This document shows, piece after piece, positions 18,395 through 28,157 of a stretch of DNA of 64,000 bases. The notes under the pieces are model-generated. The model searched no databases and was not told the origin of the DNA. It worked only from the letters and a program-made list of their open reading frames with translations. This DNA is from DASQYE01 sp035940775 (GTDB lineage: Bacteria; Acidobacteriota; Blastocatellia; Pyrinomonadales; Pyrinomonadaceae). Within the stretch, counting starts at the first letter, position 1. Every line of letters begins with the position of its first letter. The position numbers and the translations under genes were made by a program. The stretch spans positions 1 through 64,000 of the forward strand of contig DASZEN010000033.1 of the NCBI GenBank assembly GCA_035940775.1, given 5' to 3'.

Positions 18395-19165
18395 ATGAAC
18401 TTTGCTACGCGCGCTGTGTACGAATTGCAGGAGACGACGCTGCTGGCGGCGCGCGCCCTCGGCGGGCTCGTCAAACGTCCACGCTATATTCCGGAGACCA
18501 TCGCGCAGATGGACGCCATCGGCGTCGGCTCTCTGACCATTATTGTTCTGACGGGATTTTTCACGGGCGGCGTCTTGACGCTGCAAACCTTTCCGACCTT
18601 GCAGTATTACGGCGCGCAGGATCAGACGGGCCGCCTTGTGGCGCTCTCGCTGGTGCGCGAGCTTGGGCCCGTGTTGACGGCGCTGATGGTTACGGGCCGG
18701 GTCGGCTCTGCGATCTCGGCGGAGCTGGGTTCGATGACCGTCTCGCAACAGATAGACGCGATGCGCGCGCTCGGCACAGACCCGGTACGCAAACTGGTCG
18801 CGCCGCGACTGATCGCGCTCCTAATCACGCTGCCGCTCCTGACGGTGCTGGCGGACGTGGTCGGCATCGGCGGCGGGTGGACTGTCGCGACCGGCCTTTA
18901 TGGCATGGCCTCTGGCACGTTCTTAACGTCGGTGCGCGACGGCATTACGCAGGACGATATTATCGGAGGCGTCATCAAGCCCATCGTCTTTGCGCTTATT
19001 ATTGGAACTATCTCGTGCTATAAAGGGCTGACGACCGAAGGCGGGACGGTTGGCGTGGGGCGTTCGACGACGCGGGCCGTCGTCGCCGGGTCAATCGTCG
19101 TTATCATCGCCGACTTCTTTCTCGCGCGGGCGCTCCAGGCCGTCCTCGGGATGCCCACGTCCTAA
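18395..19165 (+). CDS. mlaE: Mla lipid transport permease MlaE
   Basis: A 256-residue MlaE/Ttg2B permease. It has several membrane segments and the conserved core LVRELGPVLTALMVTGRVGS followed by AISAELGSM and QIDAMRALGTDP. MlaE is the inner-membrane part of the MlaFEDB complex that moves phospholipids between the inner membrane and periplasmic carriers to keep the outer membrane asymmetric. It begins an operon with mlaF and mlaD. Confidence 0.95.
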   Translation: MNFATRAVYELQETTLLAARALGGLVKRPRYIPETIAQMDAIGVGSLTIIVLTGFFTGGVLTLQTFPTLQYYGAQDQTGRLVALSLVRELGPVLTALMVTGRVGSAISAELGSMTVSQQIDAMRALGTDPVRKLVAPRLIALLITLPLLTVLADVVGIGGGWTVATGLYGMASGTFLTSVRDGITQDDIIGGVIKPIVFALIIGTISCYKGLTTEGGTVGVGRSTTRAVVAGSIVVIIADFFLARALQAVLGMPTS

Positions 19166-19183
19166 GTGTTTCAGGCAGTTTTT

Positions 19184-20101
19184 ATGGCTACAACTGATAG
19201 AGAAGTTTTACAGCAAACGATACCGGCGAACATCGAGGGCCAGGTCAGCGATGATGCCGCCGAATCCACTTTTGCGGAGATGGATGATCGAGAGCGCGCC
19301 ATCCCGGCCATCGAATTTCGCGACGTGCATCTGGGGTTTGCAGACCGCAAGGTGCTCGACGGTCTGAGCTTCAAAGTGATGAAGGGCGAGACCAAGATTA
19401 TTCTCGGCGGGTCGGGTTGCGGCAAGTCCACTACGATCAAGCTCGTCCTCGGCCTGCTCAAGCCCGACTCCGGACAGATTCTGGTCGATGGCGAGGACAT
19501 CACCCATCACGACGAATCGCAGATGATGGTGGTGCGGAAAAAGATCGGCATGATTTTTCAGGAGGGCGCGCTCTTCGATTCGCTGTCGGTCTACGATAAC
19601 GTCGCCTTTCGCCTGCACGAGCAGGGCGTGCCCGAAGAGGAGGTCGAGCCGGAGGTGCGTCGCATGCTGCGTTTCGTCAATCTTGAGGACGCGATTGACA
19701 AGATGCCGATCGAGCTTTCGGGCGGTATGCGACGGCGCGTCGGGATTGCGCGTGCGCTCGTCGGCGATCCCAAGATAGTGATGTTCGACGAGCCGACCGC
19801 CGGGCTCGATCCGCCGACGGCGCGCACCATCTGCGAGCTTGCCATGAAGCTGCGCGATCTGGAGGATGTCTCCTCCATCTTCGTCACGCACGAGATGAAC
19901 AACCTGGATTATCTCAGCTCAGAGTACGCGGTCGTCAACGATGAGGGCGAGGTCGTCTTCGAGCGTGAGGGCGAGCGCCTGTGCCTCATCAACACCAAGG
20001 TTCTGATGATGCGCGAGGGGCGCGTGATCTTTAGCGGAACGGATGAGACTTTGCGCAAAGCCGAAGACCCTTACATTGGTAAATTCCTTCGCGGACACTG
20101 A
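19184..20101 (+). CDS. mlaF: Mla ABC transporter ATPase MlaF
   Basis: An ABC ATPase of about 305 residues. Walker A is GGSGCGKSTT, the signature is LSGGMRRRVGIARAL, Walker B is IVMFDEPTAGLDPP, and a switch histidine lies in FVTHEM. It powers lipid transport with MlaE and MlaD. I chose the ATG at 19184 (MATTDREV); a GTG at 19166 gives six more residues. The N-terminal 45 residues form an acidic extension before the ABC core. Confidence 0.95.
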   Translation: MATTDREVLQQTIPANIEGQVSDDAAESTFAEMDDRERAIPAIEFRDVHLGFADRKVLDGLSFKVMKGETKIILGGSGCGKSTTIKLVLGLLKPDSGQILVDGEDITHHDESQMMVVRKKIGMIFQEGALFDSLSVYDNVAFRLHEQGVPEEEVEPEVRRMLRFVNLEDAIDKMPIELSGGMRRRVGIARALVGDPKIVMFDEPTAGLDPPTARTICELAMKLRDLEDVSSIFVTHEMNNLDYLSSEYAVVNDEGEVVFEREGERLCLINTKVLMMREGRVIFSGTDETLRKAEDPYIGKFLRGH

Positions 20102-20175
20102 AAGGCGGGGCGGAAGGATGAGCGACGAGGGATGAAAGCGTGATTACTCAACACTGAATAATTATTCTTTCATCC

Positions 20176-20191
20176 TTCATCCCTCATCCCT
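20176..20191. repeat. Short dispersed repeat, copy 2
   Basis: TTCATCCCTCATCCCT, identical to 10223-10238, in the gap between mlaF and mlaD. A partial inverted copy (GAGGGATGAAAG) lies at about 20128-20139, so this 107-base gap may form a hairpin. Confidence 0.5.
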
Positions 20192-20208
20192 GCTCCCTGA
20201 TACTGACT

Positions 20209-21354
20209 ATGCCTCCAGCAAAAAAGACCATCGGCCTGAGCGAGTTGCGCGTCGGCCTTCTCGTCATCGTCTCCATCGCCGTCCTGATCTTCCTGATACT
20301 GAACGCGACGGGCGACATCAACCCGTTTTCGAGGAAGCTGCACGTCAAGGCCCAGTTCGCCAACGCCGACGGGTTGCGCGAAGGCTCTGAGGTGCGTCTG
20401 GCTGGCGTGCGTGTCGGCAAAGTGGAGAGCGTCAGGCTGCTGCCGCCTTCGGGCGATCCGAACGCTCCGAAAGTCGAAGCGCGGCTCGCCATCGACAATA
20501 AGATCGACGGGAGACCGGCCACGGATCGGATACGCACGGACTCGCAGGCACAGCTCGGCTCGCCCAGCCTCCTCGGTAACGAGAAGCTGATTAATATCAC
20601 GCCCGGCACAGCCGTCGGCCAGCCCGTGACCGAAGATTTCGTACTCACCTCGCAATCCGCTAACTCTTTCAACGACCTCGCCACCTCCGGCAATGATCTG
20701 GTTCAGCGCCTGAGCAAGATTTCCGATCAGGTCAACGACATCGTGCACAAGATCAACGAGGGCCAGGGCACGCTCGGCCGCGTCGTCAACGACGAAGCGC
20801 TCTATAACAACTTGAACGCGACGATCCGCGACACGGAAGAGGTCATGCGCCAGATCAGATCAGGGCAGGGTTCCGCCGGTAGGTTCATCAACGACCCGGC
20901 GCTCTACAACAACGCCAACGAGATCGCCGCGCAACTGCGCTCCATCGCCATAGACTTGCGTCGCGGTCGCGGCACAGCAGGCAAGCTCTTGACGGACGAA
21001 GAGCTTTACAACCGGGCCAGCTCGGCTATCGCGCGGCTCGATCAGGCCACAGATCAAATCAACCTCGTCATCGCGGATGTCAGAGCGGGGCGCGGCACGG
21101 TCGGCAAGCTCCTGACCGACGAGGCCATCTACAACGACGCCCGCGCGGCCATCGCGCGCTTCAACACCACGGCCGAACGCATAGACAACGTCGTCGCCGG
21201 AGCCCAGCGCGGCGAAGGCACGGTCGGCAAACTCCTGACCGACGACCAGCTCTACTCAAACGTCAACCAGCTCTCCTCCGAAGGCGTCAAACTCATCTAC
21301 GACTTTCGTCAGAACCCCAAGAAATACCTGACCGTAAAGTTTGAGCTGTTCTAA
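20209..21354 (+). CDS. mlaD: MCE-domain lipid-binding protein MlaD with C-terminal repeats
   Basis: A 381-residue protein. A membrane anchor lies at about residues 16-35 (VGLLVIVSIAVLIFLIL). The MCE domain is at about 42-135 (VKAQFANADGLREGSEVRLAG). The helical C-terminal half has five repeats of the form GxGTxGKLLTDExLYN, spaced about 35-45 residues apart. MlaD forms the periplasmic hexamer of the Mla transporter; the repeats probably extend the helical channel. The C-terminus ends DFRQNPKKYLTVKFELF. The Tn7-like transposon end lies 14 bases after the stop, so this 3' end is the likely TnsD attachment sequence. Confidence 0.93.
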   Translation: MPPAKKTIGLSELRVGLLVIVSIAVLIFLILNATGDINPFSRKLHVKAQFANADGLREGSEVRLAGVRVGKVESVRLLPPSGDPNAPKVEARLAIDNKIDGRPATDRIRTDSQAQLGSPSLLGNEKLINITPGTAVGQPVTEDFVLTSQSANSFNDLATSGNDLVQRLSKISDQVNDIVHKINEGQGTLGRVVNDEALYNNLNATIRDTEEVMRQIRSGQGSAGRFINDPALYNNANEIAAQLRSIAIDLRRGRGTAGKLLTDEELYNRASSAIARLDQATDQINLVIADVRAGRGTVGKLLTDEAIYNDARAAIARFNTTAERIDNVVAGAQRGEGTVGKLLTDDQLYSNVNQLSSEGVKLIYDFRQNPKKYLTVKFELF

Positions 21355-21368
21355 GCGGACGTTGGGGT

Positions 21369-21437
21369 TGTCGGAGGACAATAGAGTTGCGTACTGACAA
21401 ATAAAGATGCGAACTGGACAATATAGTTGCGTACTGA
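21369..21437. repeat. E1 right-type end: three TnsB-type sites
   Basis: Sites are at 21378-21397 (ACAATAGAGTTGCGTACTGA), 21397-21416 (ACAAATAAAGATGCGAACTG) and 21418-21437 (ACAATATAGTTGCGTACTGA). Close packing resembles the Tn7 right end. The terminal TGT starts at 21369. Confidence 0.85.
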
Positions 21438-21499
21438 GTTTTACCCATTTTGATGCCAAGTGTTAAACACTTCGGCTTCATATTCAGTACGCTCGCACG

Positions 21500-24400
21500 C
21501 TAAGATACCCAAGCCTCGGATAATGTCTCTGCCTGCTGTAACACCAATTCAACTGCCCGCGCTTCCTGATCAGGCGGGTATTTGTATTTCCGTAGAATGC
21601 GTTTCACTAGTAATCGTAGCCGCGCCCTGACTGTATCCCGCACTGACCAATCGACCGAGACGTTTTTCCGCAAGCTCTCAGTCAGTTCTACGGCAATCTT
21701 ACGCAACGTATCATTACCCAAATCACGCACTGAAGCCTCATTTGTTTCTAGAGCATCGTAGAAAGATAATTCTTCATCAGTCAGCTTCAGATCATCACCA
21801 CGGCGTGCCGCTTCGTTGAACTGTCTCGCCATCTCGATCAGTTCTTCGATGACCTGCGCGGTCTCGATGGCTCTGTTGCGATACTTATTTAGTGCCGCCT
21901 TCAGTAGCTCGGAGAATTTTCTGTTCTGCACGACGTTCGTTGCAAATCGTGTCTTGATGTCATCCTTGAGCAGCCGTTCCAGCAACTCGACTGCCAAATT
22001 GCGCTGCGGCATCAGTCGCACTTCATTAAGAAAATCCTCGGATAAAACACCGATGTCAGGTTTACGCAAGCCCGCTGCGGCGAAAATGTCAACCACCTCA
22101 TCCGAGATAACGGCGTTGCTCACAATCTGCCGAAGGGCGTGTTCACGCTGCTCGTCTGAGATTTTCTTCTCCGCTGTGGATTGCTTTGTTAGTGCGATTT
22201 TAATGGCTTGGAAAAAAGCTATCTCTTCGCGATAGATGAGTGCTTCATCAAGAGTGGAGCACAACGCGAAAGCTTTGGTCATGGCGATGACGCAGTCTGA
22301 AAAACGTTGCTTACCGTCCGGGCGGCTCAGGATGTGGTCCGCAGCACCTGGCAGCAACTCAAACGCGTCAGTCTCGAAGTCTTGATAATCAAACCCGTGC
22401 AGCATGCCACGCGCGACCTCAATCTTCTCAATTAGTATCGGCAGTGCTTCTTCAGCCTCGAACGTTGGACTTCCCTTGCCTCCGCTCTCCGTGTAATCAA
22501 CTAAAGCTTTTTTAAGTTCGTGTGCGATGCCAATGTAATCCACCACCAATCCGCCCGGTTTGTCTTTAAACACGCGGTTCACTCGGGCAATCGCTTGCAT
22601 AAGTGTGTGACCACGCATTGGCTTGTCGATGTAGAGGGTGTGTAAAGGCGGAACGTCGAAGCCAGTTAACCACATGTCACGCACGATCACGACTTTGAAC
22701 TCATCTTCGGGATCTTTAAAACGCTCTGCGAGATCTTTCTTCGTCTGCTTCGAGTAGAGATGAGGGCGCAGGAGAGGTTTGTCGCTACTTGACCCGGTCA
22801 TCACGATTTTGATAGCGCCTTTTTTAGGATCAGGGTTATGCCAATCCGGTCTTTGGTCAATGATGGCGTTATACATATGCGCGCAGATTTCACGGCTCAT
22901 GCACACGAACATTACCTTACCGTTTAGTGTGGCTTGACGTTCGTCGAAATGTTGTAAGAAGTCCGCGGCGATACGCTTTATTCGCGGCTCAGCCCCTACG
23001 AGCTTTTCCAGCCCTGACCATTGAGTTTTAATCCGAGACTGAACAGCTTCTTCTTCATCTTCGGTCAATTCCTCAATCGCCTCATCAATGTAAGGAGTCT
23101 CCTCCGGTCGGAGTTCGAGTTTAGCGAGGCGATTTTCGTAGAAGATTGGAACTGTGGCTCCATCCTTCTGTGCCTGTTCCATATCGTAAACATCTACGTA
23201 TGCACCAAACACACCGCGAGTGTTACGGTCCTTAAGCGAGACAGGTGTCCCCGTGAAGGCGATATACGAAGCTTCCGGCAATGCGTCTCGCATATGCTTC
23301 GCATAGCCATACTGAATCTCTCCGGTCTTCGCATCCATGCGTGCCAGGAAGCCATATTGAGTGCGGTGAGCTTCATCACAAATCACTACAATATTGTCCC
23401 GCTTTGAAAGGATCGGGAACTTATCTTCTTCCTCCAACAGGCTGAACTTCTGGATAGTGGTGAAAATAATTCCACCAGAGGGGCGGTCGGCTAGCATCCG
23501 GCGCAACTCCGCGCGTGACTCAGCTTGCTTTGGTTCTTCACGCAACAGCTCTTGAGCGTGGCTAAACGTTCCGTAGAGTTGACCATCCAAATCATTTCGA
23601 TCAGTAACTACTACGAGGGTCGGATTTTTCATCTCCTGCGTTGTCATGATAATGCCAGCGTAAAAGCACATCGAAATGCTTTTGCCCGAGCCTTGGGTGT
23701 GCCAGACCACACCCGCTTTCTTGTCAGTCTTGACGGCGTGCAGTGTAGCGTCAACGGCTTTACGGACAGCATGAAACTGATGATAGGCAGCTATCTTTTT
23801 GTCGATTTCGCCGTTCTCCTCAAAGAGGATAAAGTTATGTAGGAAATCAAGTAGCAAGTCACGTCGGAAAAGCCCCCGCACCAGCGTTTCAGCTTCTCGC
23901 ATGGGGCCAAGAGGATCGACATCGTCTCCTTCAATTGTGCGCCAAGCCATGAAGCGCTCTTTGTCAGCGGTGAGAGAGCCAACACGCGCAGTGACACCAT
24001 CAGAAATCACCATCAGTTCATTAGTGATGAACAGGTCTGGAATATGTTCTTTATATGTTTGTAGTTGATCAAAAGCAGCCCAAATGTCGGCCTTCTCAAC
24101 AGCAGGATTTTTTAGCTCCAGTACTGCAAGGGGTAGTCCGTTTAGAAATATGATTACGTCCGGTCGCCGAGTATGATGTAGCCCGCGCACGGTAAACTGG
24201 TTGATTGCTGCCCAATCGTTGTTATCTGTGTCTTTAAAGTCAACGAGTATTACCCGATCCCCGACCGTCTCGCCGTCACGTTGAAATTCAACCCTCACTC
24301 CGTCTCGCAACCAGCGGTGGAATTGTCGGTTCGACTGAATCAAGGACGGAAGATTAGGATTTATAAGCTGCTGGATAGCATCTTCAATTGCTGAGATGGG

Positions 24401-24589
24401 GATATTGGGATTGATTGTACTAAGTTGTGATCGAAGGCGGTCTGTCAGAATTACTTGCGAGTATGAAGATCGCTCCGAACCCGGCTCATCCGGTGCAAAC
24501 TCCAGCCCATTTCTAACGACGTAACCAAGCTCGTCAAACCAGGCAAGGACAGCTTCTTCAAGAACTGATTCTGTTAAAATCAACGCCAT
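21500..24589 (-). CDS. hsdR: Type I restriction enzyme, R subunit
   Basis: A 1029-residue HsdR. The N-terminal nuclease domain has HTRRPDVIIFLNG and AVLELKNP (PD-(D/E)xK). The translocase motor has VWHTQGSGKSISM (Walker A), VICDEAHRTQYG (DEAD-like) and later helicase motifs (AFTGTPVS, RDMWLTGFDVPPLHT, QAIARVNR). Length is normal. HsdR cleaves DNA lacking HsdMS methylation after ATP-driven translocation. It is the last gene of the operon xre-hsdM-hsdS-orf-hsdR and lies right at the transposon end. Confidence 0.96.
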   Translation of the reverse strand: MALILTESVLEEAVLAWFDELGYVVRNGLEFAPDEPGSERSSYSQVILTDRLRSQLSTINPNIPISAIEDAIQQLINPNLPSLIQSNRQFHRWLRDGVRVEFQRDGETVGDRVILVDFKDTDNNDWAAINQFTVRGLHHTRRPDVIIFLNGLPLAVLELKNPAVEKADIWAAFDQLQTYKEHIPDLFITNELMVISDGVTARVGSLTADKERFMAWRTIEGDDVDPLGPMREAETLVRGLFRRDLLLDFLHNFILFEENGEIDKKIAAYHQFHAVRKAVDATLHAVKTDKKAGVVWHTQGSGKSISMCFYAGIIMTTQEMKNPTLVVVTDRNDLDGQLYGTFSHAQELLREEPKQAESRAELRRMLADRPSGGIIFTTIQKFSLLEEEDKFPILSKRDNIVVICDEAHRTQYGFLARMDAKTGEIQYGYAKHMRDALPEASYIAFTGTPVSLKDRNTRGVFGAYVDVYDMEQAQKDGATVPIFYENRLAKLELRPEETPYIDEAIEELTEDEEEAVQSRIKTQWSGLEKLVGAEPRIKRIAADFLQHFDERQATLNGKVMFVCMSREICAHMYNAIIDQRPDWHNPDPKKGAIKIVMTGSSSDKPLLRPHLYSKQTKKDLAERFKDPEDEFKVVIVRDMWLTGFDVPPLHTLYIDKPMRGHTLMQAIARVNRVFKDKPGGLVVDYIGIAHELKKALVDYTESGGKGSPTFEAEEALPILIEKIEVARGMLHGFDYQDFETDAFELLPGAADHILSRPDGKQRFSDCVIAMTKAFALCSTLDEALIYREEIAFFQAIKIALTKQSTAEKKISDEQREHALRQIVSNAVISDEVVDIFAAAGLRKPDIGVLSEDFLNEVRLMPQRNLAVELLERLLKDDIKTRFATNVVQNRKFSELLKAALNKYRNRAIETAQVIEELIEMARQFNEAARRGDDLKLTDEELSFYDALETNEASVRDLGNDTLRKIAVELTESLRKNVSVDWSVRDTVRARLRLLVKRILRKYKYPPDQEARAVELVLQQAETLSEAWVS

Positions 24590-24594
24590 AAGTC

Positions 24595-25248
24595 TTACTC
24601 AGTTTCTAAACCATCTCCCGGGTCTATACCCGACTTAAGTTTTGTGGCTCTATCGCCATAAGCAAAAGGGTCAACGCTATACAGCAATTCGCTGGTGTAA
24701 TACGGTATGCCCCCCACGCGTACCACGCCGTAGCGCTCATCAATCAACTTGTCACTATTCACATCTCGTTTTGGCAGATCATTCCCTGTAAGTTCTGATA
24801 TGCGTATCTTCAGTAGGTTTTCTACATCTGATACATCAAAGAGGATTGAAAAAACCAGAATCGCAAACTTACGAGCCTCCGTTAGCTCACGTTCACGCGG
24901 GATCGTCGGGCCTCCACCATGATACTGACCATTACGTACATCATGACACCAAACAACATCAGCTTTCTCAAAAGAGACCGTGAGGCCGCGATTTAATAGT
25001 TCTTCAAAAAAGAAATCTAGCTTTGTGTGGTAGTTGTTAAGCCATCTATCAACATCAACTCGTTGGTACTGCCGGTTTTGGCGTTGAAGAGGATTTAGTG
25101 AAAGATAAGTAGTGACAGATACTTCAATGGAATTATCAAAACTAATGAGCGCAATGCGACGGGCGAAGTCATCGCTCCTTTCCATTTGAAGCTCAGCGTG
25201 AAGAATTAGTTCAAAAGGACCATCAGCCCAGGGTTTAAGGATGCTCAT
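24595..25248 (-). CDS. Unknown protein inside the type I restriction operon
   Basis: About 217 residues from the ATG at 25248 (MSILKPWADG), overlapping hsdS by 14 bases and ending 5 bases before hsdR starts. It has no signal peptide or membrane segment. Mixed alpha/beta with a helical middle (ARKFAILVFSILFDVSDVENLL). No catalytic motif is recognisable. Tight packing means it is co-translated with hsdS and hsdR, so it is probably an accessory or regulatory part of this restriction system. I do not recognise the family. Confidence 0.75.
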   Translation of the reverse strand: MSILKPWADGPFELILHAELQMERSDDFARRIALISFDNSIEVSVTTYLSLNPLQRQNRQYQRVDVDRWLNNYHTKLDFFFEELLNRGLTVSFEKADVVWCHDVRNGQYHGGGPTIPRERELTEARKFAILVFSILFDVSDVENLLKIRISELTGNDLPKRDVNSDKLIDERYGVVRVGGIPYYTSELLYSVDPFAYGDRATKLKSGIDPGDGLETE

Positions 25249-26602
25249 TAAACACCCCCTGTTCATTACCAGGGATGCGAAGCTGTCCAGAAATTAGCCT
25301 TGGAAGCAACATGTTGCGTATCTCTGCTAATACGTGTGACTGTCGTAAGTTACTCTCAATTCGATGCATAATCGGTGAAACATAGCGTTCGAAAGCTTGG
25401 CAAATTTGAATTGGAGGTAAAATTGCATTGACAGTTTTGAATGTTCCCCGTGTAATCGTTTCAAACACCGCACCATGTGTATTTTGCCTGAGCATTGCCA
25501 GGGCTCTTTTAGTCGAATAGTAAGTAAAATAGTCCCCAAAATTTCCATCAAGTGCGTAACATGATTGGTTCATAGCCATAGGAGTTGCCACGATGGCTAA
25601 CTTACCTACCGTTCCGCGTGCTGAAATAATAGTTATTCCTTTGCGAAGGAGACGACTTGAACAGTTCCCAAGACCGAGCCGAGTAATTTTCTTAACGGTA
25701 TCAATAACGAAAACGTCGCTATCCGCAGGAGCATCCACTACTGAAAACCAAGGAATATCACCGTTCCAAAAATCAGGATTTGTAGTTTTAGGAGTTCCGC
25801 CCCCGATTAAATCAAAGAGGTCGTCAAGTGCTACCATATTCCAACCTATAGGAATAACTCCTTGCTCGCTCTCTTGCAATTCGTTAGGAAAGAGCGCAGC
25901 GGTTTCATTATCCATACCTTCAGGTATTTGTCCGGCAGCTTTAGCCTTGACAGGATCAAAATTTACAAACCATGACTTAAACAGTTCGCGTGCCAATTGT
26001 TCTAGCGTAGCGTTCATCTTTTGATTAAGTTCGATCTTGTCATCAAGAGATTTAAGTACTCCGACAATTTCCTGTTGTTCCATTAGTGGCGGCAAGGCAA
26101 TTGGGAGATTTCGTAATACTGAAAGATTAATAAGGGGTATAGTTGAGCCAGTATCCTGCCTCCGAATGTATTCAACCATAGCGGGTTGTGCGAACCAGTA
26201 ATATGCATAATCCGGCTCTATTTTTTCTCGATCAAATCGAGCACGCATCTGTTTATTAGAGATTATGTAAACAGGATGGCGCGCACTTTTAGGAATAATT
26301 CCAACCTGCCCCAATGTCCCCGCAGCAGTAAAGATAATGTCTCCAGCTTTTGCTAGATACCCCTCAAAATCTTTTGCTTTCTCTTCACTAACAAAAACAA
26401 ATCCATCATCAATAAACTTAGTCAGGTCTGCTGATAAGTTATTACCTCTAATGACTGGCACGCCTTTTTTAACAAAAAAACGCATTCCAATACTCGATCC
26501 AAACGGGCCAGTTATTGTTGCCCGTCGCTCAGGTAACTGTACATCCGCAACCTTCACCCACTCCCAACCAGTAGGCAAAGGAAAATCAAAATCCATATCC
26601 AA
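25235..26602 (-). CDS. hsdS: Type I restriction enzyme, specificity subunit
   Basis: A 455-residue HsdS. Two target-recognition halves start around PLPTGWEWVKV and GVIPIGWNMVAL. Each is followed by a helical spacer: EQQEIVGVLKSLDDKIELN, and the weaker SPIMHRIESNLRQSHV with LAEIRNMLLPRLISG. Each half normally recognises one part of a split DNA target. The start overlaps the hsdM stop by 17 bases, so translation is coupled. Confidence 0.95.
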   Translation of the reverse strand: MDMDFDFPLPTGWEWVKVADVQLPERRATITGPFGSSIGMRFFVKKGVPVIRGNNLSADLTKFIDDGFVFVSEEKAKDFEGYLAKAGDIIFTAAGTLGQVGIIPKSARHPVYIISNKQMRARFDREKIEPDYAYYWFAQPAMVEYIRRQDTGSTIPLINLSVLRNLPIALPPLMEQQEIVGVLKSLDDKIELNQKMNATLEQLARELFKSWFVNFDPVKAKAAGQIPEGMDNETAALFPNELQESEQGVIPIGWNMVALDDLFDLIGGGTPKTTNPDFWNGDIPWFSVVDAPADSDVFVIDTVKKITRLGLGNCSSRLLRKGITIISARGTVGKLAIVATPMAMNQSCYALDGNFGDYFTYYSTKRALAMLRQNTHGAVFETITRGTFKTVNAILPPIQICQAFERYVSPIMHRIESNLRQSHVLAEIRNMLLPRLISGQLRIPGNEQGVFNEHP

Positions 26603-28154
26603 GCCTCCCTAATCTCTTTTTAATTTCCGTTTCGAGTTTTGCACTATTACTGAACTGCTCGTCTAGTTCTAGGATTAGACGTTGCATCTTTTCGGCAAAT
26701 ACTTCTTGATCTTCTTCAGTGGCACCTGCGCCAACATAGCGTCCCGGCGTTAGCATGTAATTATGTTTTTCCCTAATCTCTTCGAGGGTTGCTACACGGC
26801 AGAAACCAGAAATATCCTCGTATGCCTCATCTGTTTCACCGCTCTGTCGCCAAGCATGATAAGTACCCGATATCTTAACTATATCTGCTTCATCAAAAAC
26901 GCGAAGAACGCGAGATTCCATTCGTCCAAGGTTACGCGCATCAATGAACAGGGTTTCTTTGCTACGGTCCCGTCCATTCGCCCGTTTATCACGAGTCAGG
27001 AACCAAATGCAGGCAGGAATCTGGGTATTGAAGAAGAGTTGTGGAGGAAGGGAGACCATGCAATCAACAACATCAGCTTCAACCATTGCTTTCCGAATTT
27101 CACCTTCATTGCTTTGCATTGAAGACATCGACCCATTAGCTAGAATCACGCCTGCCCTACCTGTCGGTTTCAGGTGATACAGGATGTGCTGTAACCATGC
27201 ATAATTCGCATTACTCTGAGGCGGAGTGCCATACTGCCAGCGTGGGTCGCCCGCGAGTCTTTCGTTCCACCAGTCGGAGATGTTGAACGGCGGATTCGCC
27301 ATAATGTAATCCGCCCTTAAGTCGGGGTGCTGATTACGGGTAAAAGTATCAGCAGGCTCTTTGCCAAGATTGAAGTCCATCCCGCGAATTGCAAGATTCA
27401 TGGCAACAAGTCGCCACGTCGTCGGATTGCTTTCTTGCCCATAGATACTGATGTCTCCGAATTTGCCACCATGACTCTCAACAAATTTTTCAGATTGCAC
27501 AAACATTCCACCTGAGCCGCAGCAGGGGTCATAAACTTTCCCTCTATGCGGTGCCAGCACATCAACCAACACACGCACAACGGAGCCGGGCGTGTAGAAC
27601 TGCCCTCCCTTCTTTCCTTCAGCACTAGCAAACTGTCCAAGAAAGTACTCGTAAACTTGCCCAAGCAGATCTTTACCTTTGTGCCCGTTGCCAGAAAAGC
27701 CGATAGTTGAGATCAGGTCTACCAGTTCACCAAGTTTGCCGGAGTCCAGCTGCGTTCGTGCAAAACGCTTATCGAGAATTCCTTTCAAGCGTGGGTTTTC
27801 ATTTTCAATATCTAAGAGTGCGTCATCAATAATCTTTCCAAGATTTGGCTGCTTTGCTTGATTTCTAATCTGCCCCCAACGTGCTGACTCGGGAACCCAG
27901 AAGACATTAGCTTCCGTATAATAGTCACGCTCCTCTAAATCTAATGAGCGTATAACAGGGTCTTCGATATAATATTCATCATTCGGGTCAGCAAAACGTC
28001 GCTGAAGATCGTTACGACGTTCAGCGAATGCATCAGATACATACTTCAAAAAGATAAGCCCGAGAACAATATGCTTGTATTCGGCAGCATCCATGTTGCT
28101 GCGGAGCTTATCGGCGGCAGCCCAAAGCGTCTTTTTAATTTCAGCATCCGTCAT
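26586..28154 (-). CDS. hsdM: Type I restriction enzyme, methyltransferase subunit
   Basis: A 522-residue HsdM. N-terminal helices (DKLRSNMDAAEYKHIVLGL) precede the N6-adenine methyltransferase core, with VYDPCCGSGGMFVQ for SAM binding and ADYIMANPPFN as the catalytic motif. With HsdS it methylates the recognition site and protects the host. Complete and of normal length. Confidence 0.97.
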   Translation of the reverse strand: MTDAEIKKTLWAAADKLRSNMDAAEYKHIVLGLIFLKYVSDAFAERRNDLQRRFADPNDEYYIEDPVIRSLDLEERDYYTEANVFWVPESARWGQIRNQAKQPNLGKIIDDALLDIENENPRLKGILDKRFARTQLDSGKLGELVDLISTIGFSGNGHKGKDLLGQVYEYFLGQFASAEGKKGGQFYTPGSVVRVLVDVLAPHRGKVYDPCCGSGGMFVQSEKFVESHGGKFGDISIYGQESNPTTWRLVAMNLAIRGMDFNLGKEPADTFTRNQHPDLRADYIMANPPFNISDWWNERLAGDPRWQYGTPPQSNANYAWLQHILYHLKPTGRAGVILANGSMSSMQSNEGEIRKAMVEADVVDCMVSLPPQLFFNTQIPACIWFLTRDKRANGRDRSKETLFIDARNLGRMESRVLRVFDEADIVKISGTYHAWRQSGETDEAYEDISGFCRVATLEEIREKHNYMLTPGRYVGAGATEEDQEVFAEKMQRLILELDEQFSNSAKLETEIKKRLGRLGYGF

Positions 28155-28157
28155 AAT

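Noticed and set aside
21458..21472. AAGTGTTAAACACTT palindrome after hsdR as a terminator
   Set aside because: The loop is a single base and there is no T tract on the hsdR strand, so a terminator call is not supported.
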